NCBI GenBank assembly: GCA_025526995.1
Contig: JAHLKG010000023.1
Span: forward strand, 186,001-250,000
Reading direction: 5' to 3'
DNA: 64,000 bases
Origin: Powellomyces hirtus
Lineage: Eukaryota; Chytridiomycota; Chytridiomycetes; Spizellomycetales; Powellomycetaceae
In this document: one piece after another, positions 42,390-54,037 of the stretch
Layout: each line of letters starts with the position of its first letter
Numbering within the stretch: the stretch's first letter is position 1
Notes under the pieces: model-generated
What the model was told of the DNA's origin: nothing
Databases searched by the model: none
What the model saw: the letters and a program-made list of their open reading frames with translations, nothing else
Program-made: the position numbers and the translations under genes

Positions 42390-42945
42390 ACGAAACGCGT
42401 GCTCTGGACAGCAGTATACGAGCGCGTTCGTTCGCCCTTTTCACATTTTTTTTTTTTTTTTTTTTTTTACGAATGCAAATATAGTCCCTTCCCTCCCCCC
42501 CCCCACCACCCCTTGAAAACCCTTCTCGCTTTCATTTTTTTTTTACTCTAACCCTAACCCTAATTCACCGTGACGGACCCCAATCGAGAAATTGATTTAA
42601 AAATATTTGATTCAACGTAGTTGGGTCTTCTGCCCCTCCCCGCGCTCACGCTTTCACGTGCTTTGCCCCCAATCAGTCAGTGTAACACTACAAACAGTGC
42701 GTTCGAACCAGGGAAAAACCCCCCGGATGGGTGGATTGTATTCTACGCAACCCTTTATCTATACGTGGTAAAAGCTAACACAAGACATTGCTAAGCAAAT
42801 GCAGAGGCATGGGGGGGGGGGGACGGAGGGACGGGAAATGCGGGTGGAGAAAAAAAAAAACAGAAGTTCAGGATGTCTGTCTGTGTCTACAGTAAAAACG
42901 TGGGGGGGGAGGCGAGTAGGTGTTTTTGTCTATCCAACGCCATTC
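42390..42945. other. Intergenic with poly-T and telomere-like repeat
   Basis: Convergent 3' region. A T run at 42449-42469, C runs near 42497, and a short telomere-like repeat. No gene seen. Confidence 0.5.
42547..42564. repeat. Short interstitial telomere-like repeat
   Basis: CTAACCCTAACCCTAA, nearly three units of the TTAGGG repeat found at telomeres of most fungi. Confidence 0.5.
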
Positions 42946-45069
42946 TCAACGCATTGCGGCAGCCATGGTCGCGGGGTGTTCCAAGTACATTTTCCACAAG
43001 GCGACAAACCGGGCCAAGGTGGCGCCATCGACGACGCGGTGGTCGGCATTGAAGCTGACGTTCAAGACCTGGGTGGCGCGCACAACGGGGGGGTGGGTCG
43101 TGTCATTGTGTTCGGATGCAAAGCGGGGCAGGGTCTGGATGCGGCCGACGGCGCCAATGCACAGCTGCGACGCGACGAGGACGGGGTGCAGCAGCGTGCC
43201 GCCGATATTGCCAATGTTGGACAGCGTGATGGTGCCGTCCGCGAGGTCGTGCGCCGACAGGGCGTTGCGCGCCCCGTCGTGTTTGAGGCGCTCGAGGTCC
43301 GCCGCGATGGCAAGGATGGATTTGAGGTGCGCGTTTTTGACGTTGGGGACGAGGAGGCTGCGGGGGGAAATTAGACAAGCAAAAGAAACGAAAAAAGGTT
43401 GAGTTTTTGTTTTTTTTTTTTTCCTCATACACAGCGCATTGTATTTTGTGTTTTGTGTTGGGTAAACTTACCCCTGCGGCGTATCCATGGCCACTCCAAT
43501 ATTATGTGCGGCGCGGTACTGCAACTGTGCTTTCGCGGGGCCCTCTTCCGCATGGATCAAGCGGGCGTTCAAGATCGGGAACTCGTTGAGGGCCATCGAC
43601 AGGGCCTTGATAAAGATGGGCATGTACGAGATTTTCTTGACGGGGGGCAGCGGGGTGATGGCGGTGGTGGTGGCGGTGTTGCTGCTGCTGTGGTAGGGGT
43701 TGCGTTTGAGGTGGGCGTTGATGGACGCGCGGTACGCGGTGGTAGCGTCGAGGATGATTTCTTCCGAAAAGCCGAAATGCGGGATTTGGAGCGAACGCGT
43801 CATGGATTTGAACATGGCTTTTTGGATGGCGCCGAGAGGGACGGTGGTGTCGCCGGTAATGGGGGCGGGGGTGGGAGCAGGAGCAACCTTGGCGTGGGGT
43901 GCGAGGACTGCAGCTGCAGCTGCTGCCGTTGTGGGTGGGGGTGGGGTAGCGGTCCCCGCCACAAACGCCAAAATATCACCCTTCAAAATCCGGCCCCCGG
44001 GTCCGGTGCCCCTCACATTCGCCAAATCCACGCGATTCTCCCGCGCAATCCGCCTAACCGCGGGAGTCGCGAGCGTGTACGCCTCTTCCATCGCGGCGGT
44101 CGTGCTATCCGCCGTCACGGCCGCAACCACCGTCCTGCCCGCCGCGGCCATCGCATCCACGGCCGGTGAAGCTGCTTGCTTGATCGAATCCACCACTGCC
44201 GCCACCGCACCGGCGCTGCTGCTGCTGCTGCTGCTATCGTCAGCAGCATCGGACGTGGTGATATCAACCAACGGCTGCCCAACCCGCGCCACATCCCCCT
44301 GCGCGTAATGCAGCTTCTTGATCACCCCGTCGTACCGGGACGTGATCTCCACCGCGGCCTTGTCGGACTGGACTTCGGCAATCGGCGAGAATTGTTCAAC
44401 CCGGTCGCCTTCCTTGACAAACCTGAAAAGTAAACAAAAAAAAAATATACAGAAATCAGATATGTTTTTTTTTTGTCAACCTGGACTTTGCCATTCAATG
44501 GCCTTTCTGTTTTCTCTCTTGTCTTTCTCTCTCTCACATACCATTGAATCACCTCGCACTCGGTAATCCCCTCCCCGATATCCGCCAACAAAAACGGCAC
44601 GTCTTTGCGCTGCACCCGCGTGCCCACATGGAAGGACCTGGCCGCTGGAACGGTCGTGGTGGTCGTCACACCACCTTGGCTGCATGTGAATGCTGCAGGC
44701 CTTGCCGTCTGAAAATAGATCCAAAGTATGTAACAGTTTAGACCCTCAACGTTTACACACCGGTCGATTTCCCCCCCGGTCGCAGGCTGGCAAACACCTA
44801 CCAAGATCCTCGCCGCAGAACCGCGCGCCAAGATGGTCAATGGCCGCGAGACGGTGCCCACACCCAGTCCCCGCGGCTGCCACACACACAAAAAGAGAAA
44901 GAGATCAGTCGACGCACCACACACAGCACAAAGGTTTTCTCTCTCCTCTCCTCTAACGTCACTCCGTCCCTCTAATTCCCGCCTCATTCCAAACGCCCAT
45001 GACACGCACCTTTGGACCCGCCGCCCGCATAAGCGTAGCCGCAATCGATGCTGTTGTTCTGCGCTGCAT
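42946..45069 (-). CDS. DBT: Branched-chain 2-oxoacid dehydrogenase E2 (dihydrolipoyl transacylase), mitochondrial
   Basis: Core of the mitochondrial complex that degrades valine, leucine and isoleucine; it moves acyl groups from lipoyl-lysine to CoA. Five exons, 45010-45069, 44802-44876, 44542-44708, 43472-44422 and 42946-43357, give 554 residues. Residues 1-20 (MQRRTTASIAATLMRAAGPK) are a mitochondrial presequence. The single lipoyl domain has LLADIGEGITECEVIQWFVK and the lipoylated lysine in SDKAAVEITSRYDG. The E3-binding domain is ATPAVRRIARENRVDLANV with GTGPGGRILKGDI. The catalytic domain has DTPQGLLVPNVKN and the active-site DHRVVDGA. ADIGEGI and QSDKAAVEI favour the branched-chain E2 over pyruvate or oxoglutarate E2. 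The gap between the domains is Ala-rich. Confidence 0.94.
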
Positions 45070-46073
45070 TGAAGAGGATGTAGTGTGTGTACTATGCTTG
45101 TTGCGTGGGTTGTGATGGGATGCGCGGTGCGATAAAGGGGAACGAAAACCTTGAACCTCAACGGTTTAGTTTTGTTGGTTGGGGATGGGAGGGGTTTGTT
45201 GGCAGTAGTGTGCGTCTACACGTGTCGCGTGTTCTTTTTGCTTTGTCGCCCATGTCGCACACACTTACAACTAGAGTATCACTCCCAACAACAAACAAAA
45301 AAAAAAAAAAAAAAAAAAAAACATCCACAATGCGCAACCAGCAGAATGACAACACACAACAACTATTTTTGTAGATTTTACGTATGCGGGTTGTTGAGAC
45401 GGCGATGATTTGGCTAGGGGACGAGATTAAGTATGTTTTTTGGGTAGGTACAACAAAATAGTAAGCCCATATAATGTAAAATAACAAGAAAAAATGAGTG
45501 ACAAAAAAAAAGGGAGAAGAAGAAAACAAAAAATAACGGGTTGACAAAGTGATGTTTTCCAATCGTGGGTTCCTCCATCAGAAACCGATCTCCGCCCTCG
45601 CGTTCTCGGTCCTACGTCGGGTTTTGTAGCAGCAAGATTGGTAGTTGCCAACAACATTTTCGTCCAGATATCCCATTGAGCCCCAGTCACATCCGTCGCT
45701 CCATTCGTCAATTTCCGAGTACTCATGTCGCCGCAATTGATTTTCAGCAAGGAACCGCAGCAGATTAACGGTCGAGAAGGCGAATGACAAGCCAAAAGTA
45801 ATCGGCGCCCATGCTAGTAATGCTTCTTGACCCAACCACTTGCAACCGCCCAAGGGATACTGCTCATCCGCAAGCTCGTACGTACTTCCTCTCCGCCTGT
45901 TTCACAGCCCCCTTCTCTTTCTCCCCAAGGCCTGTCCTTCTTCCTTTCTTCATTCCGGCCCTGGGTTCCCGTGTTGTATGTAGATGGCCCGTGAATCTGC
46001 CGATCGTTTCTGCCAAAATGTCGAAACCGCCATCCTCGCTGATATCAGTTTCCGATATCTGTCGGATGTGATA
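45070..46073. other. Intergenic; one unexplained hydrophobic ORF
   Basis: Between E2 (-, starts 45069) and MO25 (-, ends 46074). On the minus strand 45578-45880 reads DEQYPLGGCKWLGQEALLAW followed by a hydrophobic stretch PITFGLSFAFSTVNLLRFLA, then an acidic tail, looking like a small membrane protein or last exon, but no start was found. A 23-base A run lies at 45298-45321. Confidence 0.35.
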
Positions 46074-47677
46074 TCAGAGATCGTGTATTTGTTTTATCAA
46101 GAACGCCTTTTCGTCGTTGAATTGCTCGTCATCTGTCAAGAAAAAAGAGTTACTATATGAGCGAGTCGCAGATGCATTTTGAAGTCACAGACACAACACC
46201 CACCGGCTCGGTCGTTGTGGAAATTGGAAAGGAAGGTGATGAGCTTATCCCGGTTCTTTTGTAATATGTCTAGGATAGATTTGTGCTTGTTGGGATTTGC
46301 GACAAACACCTAGTTTTCAGGAGTAATAGACCGGATATGATCAACTGAATGGTCTCTTTTGACAGCTTTTCTTGTAGTTGCAACTCACCTTGAACACGTG
46401 GAACGCTTCGAATTGTATATTCCGACTTTTGTCTCGCAACAGATTCATCATAAGTTTAAGGTTCTCCGCGTTCGATATGTATTTCGTCATGATGGTAAAG
46501 TTCGTTCGATCCAGAAGCAACTCGCCCAGGAGCTAAAGAGTTTTGTTCGCGATCGCGATGAGTTACATGATGGCAATATCTGTGAAGAGAGCGGACCAAT
46601 GACATACCTTCAGGGATTGTCGTTTTGTTACGTAGTTGGAGGAGTTCAAGAGCTGCGTGTATTGTTCGAAAAACTGCACAGTCAAGCGTCAGTCACTTCT
46701 GAGCTACACATGTACTCATATGGCAAAGTGCTCATTACTTGATCATAGTTTTTCGTCAAAAAATCAGCTACGAGTGGCTTGTGTTTGGTGAGCAGATCCT
46801 ATAGAGACAGACACACTCGTTAGCACCGCGGGCGGATCCTGTCCCAAACTTTTCGACAGCTCGCGTGCATCACCTTGAATGTCGCAAAGGCATCGGAAGC
46901 AACATCGAACGTCGACAACTCTACATACGTAAAGAACTTCCAGAAATGAGGTGCCTCAAGAATTGATTTTGCGAGAGATTCGTGACGAATGCACTCTCTG
47001 AGGATCATTCCGCAATTGAGCGCGATTTCCTGGTTCTCATAACCGTGTATCAATGCGACCAGGATCTCTTCGCGTGTGCCTATGTATTCTGATGTCGGGA
47101 ACCGTGTTCCGATTTGTCTCCGGAGAAGATTGTTGAAAATCTGTGCCACGTCCTTTTTTGCCTGTCGAATTTCTGGAGTCAGTTGCCAAATTCGCCCAGG
47201 AGAAAACAAAGGCATCCAACCGCACTTCAAATTCGAACTTTGCAATGTTGTTGATCATTATGGGCAGCAGGTCACTGTTGTACACTTCTTGCGACAGCTG
47301 GGCTACTTGTTCTGGGACAGGGTCACTATCTGAGGAGTTGGTCAAAATCGCGACCGCCACGTTAGAACATGAGGGCTGCGCGCACGTTGAAAAGCCACAC
47401 GTGCTCCCACTTTGTTGAACCTACCTCCGTCTCCGTACAGGATGCTTTTCATGGCAATTAGGTTTTTAGATATTTCTTCGTTGGCCTGCAAGATGTCGGG
47501 ACGCGTTAATTTGGACAGGCGCTACCAGTGGCGTCTTCACTGCGGGGAAGCAATGGCAAAGCAGACTGTTTGCGTTACCTTTTTCCTATCTGTGACATCG
47601 AGTTTTGCGACGGCATCCTTTGTGCCTCTGACGAGTTCGGCCGGTGTTTTGGGTCGTGTCTTGAAAAGAAAGCTCAT
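46074..47677 (-). CDS. HYM1: MO25/Hym1 scaffold protein
   Basis: MO25 (CAB39) is an armadillo-like scaffold that activates Ste20/GCK-type kinases; fungal Hym1 works in the RAM/MOR morphogenesis network. Nine exons, 47579-47677, 47425-47485, 47226-47329, 46874-47161, 46739-46798, 46608-46673, 46389-46532, 46204-46309 and 46074-46132, give 328 residues, the usual length. Motifs: [124 protein letters not shown], and the end [19 protein letters not shown]. Every splice junction falls where the conserved alignment continues. Confidence 0.95.
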
Positions 47678-48181
47678 TTTTGGCAGCGACTATGATGCCG
47701 GGAGGAAGAGGACAGAGGGAGCTGTGACAGGACGCAAGGTGGGGGGGGGAAGACGAGGAGAACAAATAAGAGGCGTAAGGGTACGGGGCGGAGGGACGGA
47801 AGGGAGGAATAGGCGGAAGCGGGCAGGCTGAGAAGGAGATGGCGAGAAGGACGTCCAAAGTAAAGTGAAGTGGGATGGGATGGGCGCCCAACTTAGCAGA
47901 CTTGGATGGCGTGAGAGCGTTGATGACGGTCAGCCTACATCTAGGGCGCTCGGTGCAACTCCCCCAGACTATTGTGCTTGGGCAAGTGCGTCGTCGTTCT
48001 GCGAAAAAACACTCGACTGTCGACAAGAGATCAGAGCTCTCGGCAGACGCTCATCCCAAGACCCCCCCAACCGCCTACCGTCTGCTCACTCACTGCTCAG
48101 CGTCCCATAGATCTCTCCCCATCCTCGCAGCCTCTCTCGCCCACAGTCTTCCACACACACATACGCCCATCCGTTCGGTCC
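47678..48181. promoter_or_regulatory. Divergent promoter region of MO25 and TAF12
   Basis: 504 bases between two divergent ATGs. No TATA box was evident. It must contain both promoters and leaders. Confidence 0.5.
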
Positions 48182-49804
48182 ATGCCACAGTCAACGCGAG
48201 GAGGAGGAGGGCGGGGACGCGGTCGGGGAAGAGGAGCTGCTTCAGCCGCTCCCTCTGGCGCCCTCGCAATGGCTCGCACTCCAAGCAACGTATCCATATC
48301 CTCAGATGGTGTTCCCGGAACTCCCACTTCAACCGCTACTGCGCGAGCGTCCCCCGCACCAGCCCGCCCGCCTCTCATCAGAGTAGCATCCGGACCACAA
48401 ATCTCCTCCGCCCCAACCTCAGCCTCTCCCACCACTCCAAATGCCACCGCCTCTGTCAACCTCCAAACTCTGTCTAGCATCCAAACCCCGGGTCATCCTC
48501 AATACCAGCAGTACATGGCCGCCCTTAACTACTACATGACCCAGTTTAGCGTAGGCGGTGGCATGAGCCAGGGAGCTCCAGGCGCCGCCAGCGCGAGCGT
48601 TTCCCCCGCCAGCACAACACCGAACGCTACCCCACCGGGAACCCCGCAGATGGGCACAGCGACTGCCGCGGTGGATCTGACGCGCTTGCCCAACTTACAA
48701 ATGCCCGCTAGACCGACTTCTGCAGGCAGCGCAAGTGCGGCGCGTCCTGGTAAGGAGACTGCATGCATTCGAGATAGTGACGTCCAAGGTCGACTCTTAC
48801 TCTTTTCTTGGATATGCAGCACCGCCACGGCTCGGCGCCGCCAACGCCCGTCCACTCGGCACACCAGTCGCCCAGATGTCCCAACGTCCGCACCCCTACC
48901 TGCCCGCATCAGCACCACCACACACTTCCTTTCCCCCGCCCGTTCCTCAAATGCACATGCGCCCCGGCGGCGCCGCTTCCACGCCTACGATGGCCCTCCG
49001 CTACGATCCGCGTGACCCACGCGATCCTGCCAACATGCCCATGCTATCCAAAGAGCGCCTGCGCGTCCTCGTTGCTCAGATTGACCCCGCTTTCAGATTG
49101 GAAAACGACGTTGAAGAGATGATGCTCGAAATCGCCGATGACTTTCTCACTAGTGTCACCGAAAAGGCCTGCCGTTTGGCGCGACACCGCGATTCCGTCC
49201 GCGTTGGTGTCCGCGACGCAAGAATACCCCTCGGTAAGTAATGCCCAACTTCAACTTTGCATCCTCTACTGTCCTTTCCCAATTTTTTTTTCTCCTTTTT
49301 TTTTGCAATTGCATTCATATCCTAATGAACCTTCTGCCGTTTACAGAACAGGACTGGAACATTCGCGTGCCTGGATTCGGTGCCGAGCCTGCGCCGCACG
49401 ATAAAGACGACTCTGACGCGCCAGGAGCCTCGACAACCGCTGCTACAGGGGCTGACGGCAAGGATGACGCTGCGGCCACTGCTACGGACAATGCTGCAGA
49501 TCCCGACAGCAAATCACGTCTCCACACGCAACGCGTCCAGAAAGTTCGCGAAGCCATCCGAGACGCTGGCAAACACCGCCATTCGGGAGCCAGTAGTGCG
49601 TTAGGGACCACCTTGCCCGGCACTGCGGCCGGTATCAGTATGAACAACACCAGCGCTGCTGGCCCGGCTGCAGGAGCGCAAAGTGCTTCAGCTGCCGCGG
49701 GACAACCGGGTGCCGTCGCTGGCGGCGTCCGCAAATCCACGGCTTCCAAACCGAAACCCGGGACCGCAGCAGCCAAAACCAAAGGCCGCGGTGCTGCCGG
49801 ATAG
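48182..49804 (+). CDS. TAF12: TFIID/SAGA subunit TAF12
   Basis: TAF12 pairs with TAF4 (in TFIID) or Ada1 (in SAGA) through a histone fold. Three exons, 48182-48749, 48820-49233 and 49347-49804, give 479 residues. A Gly/Arg-rich start (GGGGRGRGRGRG) and a long Pro/Ala/Thr-rich stretch precede the histone fold near residues 257-328: LSKERLRVLVAQIDPAFRLE, DVEEMMLEIADDFLTSVTEK, CRLARHRDSVRVGVRDARI, then EQDWNIRVPGFGAE, the conserved TAF12 end of the fold. The tail after it is Ala/Gly-rich and disordered. The last intron lies inside the alpha-C region, between RIPL and EQDW. Confidence 0.95.
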
Positions 49805-50118
49805 ATGCTCCTTCCCCCATGCCCATATTACTTCAATCTCCTAACGCTAGCCCCCCCCCCCCCCCCCATTCCTCTCCTCCTCCATACGGTCTCCTCTTTG
49901 CAAACCACTGTACATATTTGTATATCTTTATCATTATTTCAAAAATCGATTCGCTCAACATGTCTCTTACGAGCTTTGGGATACCTTCCTCACTCGCGCT
50001 TTATGGATTGAGCTTTTCGAGGTTTGCAAATAACGAGGATATGGCAGAGATGCAACAACCGAAGATGGGGGAACGAACGTTGGCCTTTGGGTGTTCCGTA
50101 TATGTACAGCATTTGGTG
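49805..50118. other. TAF12 3' region
   Basis: Contains a 17-base C run near 49850. No gene seen. Confidence 0.4.
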
Positions 50119-50345
50119 TTTCTTGTATGGCCTATTATCGTTTTCCTCTCTTGTATATCTGATCGAAATACATTCTTCTTATCTCCGTGAAGCCCTCTCT
50201 TCCTGTATATCTGATGGCTTCAGGTGCCCTTTCCACCGCCCATACAGTATGCCCTGCCAAGCGCCCAGCGCGTGATCCTGGCGCAATCGCTTACGTGATG
50301 CGCTTATGCGAGGCGGGAGAACCACACGTGATGGATCGGGTGTTA
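50119..50345 (+). repeat. Second copy of the dispersed repeat at 16505-16925
   Basis: Shares GGCCTATTATCGTT, CTTGTATATCTGAT, GCCCTGCCAAGCGCC and CACACGTGATGGATCGG with the first copy. It continues after the MITE at 50560 with TTAAAGAAGGTAA. Confidence 0.65.
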
Positions 50346-50559
50346 GAGCATCTTTAACGGCGGGCATTTAATTGTGGCACAGTCAGAATTTGAAGCCCGT
50401 GGTTCCCAAAGCACTGTTATAGGTGTGGCGCGGGGCGCTATTTTGTACTAAGCGTCGCTACTTTCCTGCGCCACATTTCATATTTGAAACCGGTCGGCTC
50501 CCAGCTTTAAAAATGAAGCCTGCTGTGCCACAATTAAATGCCCGCCGTTAAAGATGCTC
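50346..50559. mobile_element. Harbinger-like MITE, 214 bases, with TTA target duplication
   Basis: Terminal inverted repeats of about 35 bases begin GAGCATCTTTAACGGCGGGC and are flanked by TTA on both sides (50343-50345 and 50560-50562). The paralogous sequence at 16861-16885 has a single TTA and no insert, so it shows the empty site. A 3-base TTA duplication and GAGCATCT ends are typical of PIF/Harbinger MITEs. No coding capacity. Confidence 0.85.
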
Positions 50560-50587
50560 TTAAAGAAGGTAAACACCTGACTTTCTA

Positions 50588-51302
50588 GGGGATTGTTATT
50601 TCCACCCCCTCCGATGTGGCACAGTCAAACACGTGACAGCTCGCGATGAAATTTAAATGATTGCGCAGCGCGACACGTGACCCTTCGCCGCGTCGCGATG
50701 AACTTGAAATGATATATAAAGACCAGAATCACGAACGGCGTGTCATTTGTGACTTCCTGACCCAGAAAACCTCCTGACCTCCTGGCCATGGCTTGCACCA
50801 AAAATGGCTTGGACCTTGTGAGATGGCCATAAAGGCATATATACATTATTCTTTCCTTGGCTAGTAAAAAGCCATATCCTACAAGGGCAGACGTGCCTCA
50901 TAAGCGATTATCATAGTCCTTCATCAGCCTACCCCACAGTTGCAGGACTGCCAAGAGATCATCTCCTTGTTTGCCACAAGTTAGTTAGTTACTATAGATA
51001 GAACAAACCTCTGATAGAGAATGCAAGAGACCAGACATGTGCAGATGTTGTCAATCATGCATTTAAATTTGTGCTCTTCACATGGAATTCTGTGTGTTGC
51101 AGAGTTGTCCATAGTAGTCAAGATTGCAAATGGTGTGCTTAAACGTGTTTTCTAGGTCAGGAAGTCACAAAAGGCACGCCGTTCGTGATTCTGGTCTTTA
51201 GATATCATATAAAATTCATCACAACGCGGCGACGAGTCACGTGTTGCGCTGTGCTACTGGAGAGGTGGAAATAACCGGAGGGGGGTGAAAATAACAATCC
51301 CC
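50588..51302. mobile_element. Fold-back DNA element, 715 bases
   Basis: The ends GGGGATTGTTATTTCCACCC and its inverted copy start arms of about 150-180 bases that match in reverse over CACGTGAC...GCCGCGT and over AAGACCAGAATCACGAACGG. Between the arms sits a fragment of an LTR-like repeat (from 50818). TTTCTA occurs near both flanks, but I cannot assign a target duplication. Confidence 0.65.
50818..51010 (+). repeat. LTR-like repeat fragment (TGTGAGATGGCCAT family)
   Basis: Starts TGTGAGATGGCCATAAAGGC and contains GGCTAGTAAAAAGCCATATC and CACAAGTTAG, shared with the copies at 52311 and (reverse) 53690. Confidence 0.6.
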
Positions 51303-51369
51303 AATTTCTACCGTGGTGTGTGCCCCTTGAAACCAATAGGGTGTCGCGTTACATTGAAAAGTTCCAAAT

Positions 51370-51378
51370 TATAAAAGG
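51370..51378 (+). promoter_or_regulatory. TATA box of the nuclease-like ORF
   Basis: TATAAAAGG 128 bases before the ATG at 51498. Confidence 0.45.
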
Positions 51379-51497
51379 CAAGGGACGGGCGCGTTAGCCG
51401 CCTGGACTTTAAGTTCACACCAGGTTCCACCTTGAGAAACACACACCATTGTTGCTGAAGAAAAACGATTTAAAAAAATTCAACCCCTCACCCAAGA

Positions 51498-52340
51498 ATG
51501 GTCCGACAAATAACGTGTGCGAGTGCTGAAAACTCCGGAAATTCAAAAGCTACTTACCGCACTCGAGCTTGGAAAGACTTCCACCATACAGGTTTCCTCA
51601 GCATCTGCTTATGAGGTGAAATTGATTACTGGAGTCAATGTTAAGATGCACAACGGCTCTGCAGGTTTTTCAAACTGGGATTTTGACAAACTCAATCCTT
51701 TACCTGCCATTACCCCCTCACCAACCTTCACCAAACAATTCGCATAGGTGGAGAAATGGTTCAACTTGGACGCAGAGCCAGTGTGTCCATCTTTAATTGA
51801 TACCTACATCCTGGAAGCTGCAGAGCATGCAGGACGTGGATCTTTGCAGCAGTCTCCTTTGAATTTCTTCGGCAAAATCAGTGTCTGTCAATACAACCCA
51901 GTAAAGCATACATCTCTGTTGGGCAACATTGATAATGTCTTTGCATATGGTGATGCCGTACAAGCAAACATCCAGAATATTGTGCTGTTGGCAGAAGTGG
52001 AAAACAGCTTGACAGGTGTCATCGGAAAGCTGTTGATACAACTCCTAGCTTATATGGCAATGGTGTTTCAAGCAAAGAAAGCGGGAAAGAAACATAACTC
52101 CGGTGTATTTGGGTTCATCATAAACAGATATGACTGGATGTTTGCGCGCATTGACAATCAAGGCTCCATCTATTGGACTCTTTCATTCAGGGATCAGGCC
52201 AGCATCCTACATCATTTGCTTTTCTTCCTTACCGCCAGAATAGCCAATCCTGAGGCTTTCTTGGATGTAGACGTTGAGAATTTCAGTATGGATACTTGTG
52301 AGGATACAGATGGTCATCATGGCATATTTATACTTTATTT
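51498..52340 (+). pseudogene. Broken ORF with possible PD-(D/E)XK nuclease fold
   Basis: The ATG at 51498 opens one frame; a one-base shift moves to the frame TPEIQKLLTALELGKTSTIQ (51526 on), and a TAG at 51745-51747 interrupts it before VEKWFNLDAEPVCPSLIDTY. The second half has VLLAEVENSLTGVIGKLLIQ and IYWTLSFRDQASIL. The pattern of an acidic residue, then hydrophobic-E-V-x-N, then a helix recalls PD-(D/E)XK domains of Crinkler-type and other fungal accessory proteins, but the expected lysine is not present, so this is tentative. The tail after about 52310 is LTR-like repeat sequence, so the original C-terminus is lost. Confidence 0.4.
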
Positions 52341-52600
52341 ATTTTTGGTTAGTAAAAAGCCATATCCCAAGTTAAGGCAGACACACCTCATAAGCGATTA
52401 GCAAATCCGTCATAAGCTGAACTCCCCACAAGTTTATCCCGCGGTCTCAGTACTGCGCAGTAACACTGCCGCTACTACACTGCCATAAATCCCTAGATCA
52501 TCTCCCCATTCTCCACAAGTTAGCTAGAGATATTAGAGCCAGAGAACTTCATATATAACGGGAAGGAAAGTACCTCCCGACAGAAAAAAAATCATCCATC
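52311..52600 (+). repeat. LTR-like repeat, forward copy
   Basis: GGTCATCATGGCATATTTAT, TTGGTTAGTAAAAAGCCATA, CCGCGGTCTCAGTACTGCGC and CTCCACAAGTTAGCTAGAG are shared with the reverse copy ending at 53690. Confidence 0.65.
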
Positions 52601-53369
52601 AATATATTGACATTCCTCACTCAAAACATCACTTCTCTTCTTCTTTCAAACCTCTCGTTCATAGTCCAACTTTGAAATACACTCCTCCCACCGTGAAATA
52701 CAGGCTCCTCACAATACTGTCGGAACGGAAGAGAAGGATGACGATGAGTGAAAAAGTTGACATGTGCTGACACCTACCGTAGAATAATTGCTCGCTTTCT
52801 GCCCCCCCTCGACTGGTTCCGAGTGTGGCACAGGCTTCAGCGCCAAGGCAATTCCGCAATTGTCGTTAGGCTGCACCACAATTTCCAATCAAAGCCGCGG
52901 AGGGAGGGGAAGGAGAGCGAGTCTTGATTCTGCGGTAGAATGGTTTTTGTTGTAGAATCATCATATTTCTCATGCTTTGGGCTCTCTTGTCTATTATTTG
53001 CTTTTCTATAACGTTCATTATTTGTTTTTCAATAGCCTTTGCCAAATGATACTTTGAGTGAGGTGGAAGAAGTGTCACTGCAGGTAATAACGCTAAGGCA
53101 GATTATTACACATGATACAGAAGCAAGATGACAGCTTTCCCTGCAAGGTAAAGACAGACAGGAAAGCACATCAAAATACCTTCGACTGACTTTGTGCATG
53201 ACTCTAACTACTGGAACGCTGGAGGAAGAAACAAAGAATTTCAGAACTCTCACAAATCGGACATTCTGGAAACGTTACAAGTATATTATGTGTGAGGTGC
53301 CTATGTTTCAAGGCGGGAGGTTATGATTCGAACGAAAGATGGTGAGCGGGCAGGAAGAAGAAGGAAGAG
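52601..53369. other. Sequence between inverted LTR-like copies
   Basis: No coding signal that I can support. Confidence 0.4.
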
Positions 53370-53690
53370 AGAGAGAGGTAGTTGTTTTAGATGTAGGTGT
53401 TGGTGTATTGATGATGATGTCTCTAACTGGGAAGTACTTTCCTTCCCTTTTTATATGAGATTCTTTGGCCTAATGACTCTAGCTAACTTGTGGAGAACGG
53501 GGAGATGATCTAGGGATTCTATGGCAGTGTAGCTGCGCAGTACTGAGACCGCGGGGTAAACTTGTGGGGAGTTCTGCTTATGAGAGATTTGATAATCACT
53601 TATGAGGCGCGTCTGCCTTAACTTGGGATATGATCTTTTTACTAGCCAAAAATAAGTAAAGTATAAATATGCCATGATGGCCATCTCACA
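53370..53690 (-). repeat. LTR-like repeat, reverse copy
   Basis: On the minus strand starts TGTGAGATGGCCATCATGGC at 53690. With the forward copy it forms an inverted pair about 770 bases apart. Confidence 0.65.
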
Positions 53691-54037
53691 CTATGGACAA
53701 AGTTTTTGTACACATATTCTGGCAGTCGATTGGCAGAAACAACTTTCCTCTCCTCCGCTACTATATTTCATATACATTCCCCATACCCTATCAATGCCCT
53801 TTATTCCACTCCCCAGCCTCAGGAATCCCCTGCACCCTCTCATGAACCCTACTCATATTCACAAACTGGTCTGTTTACGTCCCCAAAACTCCATCCATCA
53901 CTGCAGACTTGAGCCTATCAATCAATCATACAATATTAAACCACATCCGATACGCTCGTACGGTGTCTGACTGTGTGCTTGGGGACCGAATTCTTGCCGA
54001 CCACAGTGTCGATTTTGTGGAGGAGGGTTGTGAGGGG
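53691..54037. other. No gene seen
   Basis: Short unique-looking stretch between the LTR-like repeat and the copia-2 LTR. Confidence 0.4.

Noticed and set aside
42547..42564. Telomere-like repeat considered as a chromosome end or fusion point
   Set aside because: Fewer than three units and flanked by ordinary genes on both sides.
43399..44169. 256-codon + strand frame
   Set aside because: Antisense to the E2 catalytic and E3-binding exon.
45983..46159. 58-codon + frame starting MARESADRF
   Set aside because: Overlaps the last MO25 exon on the other strand and has no support.
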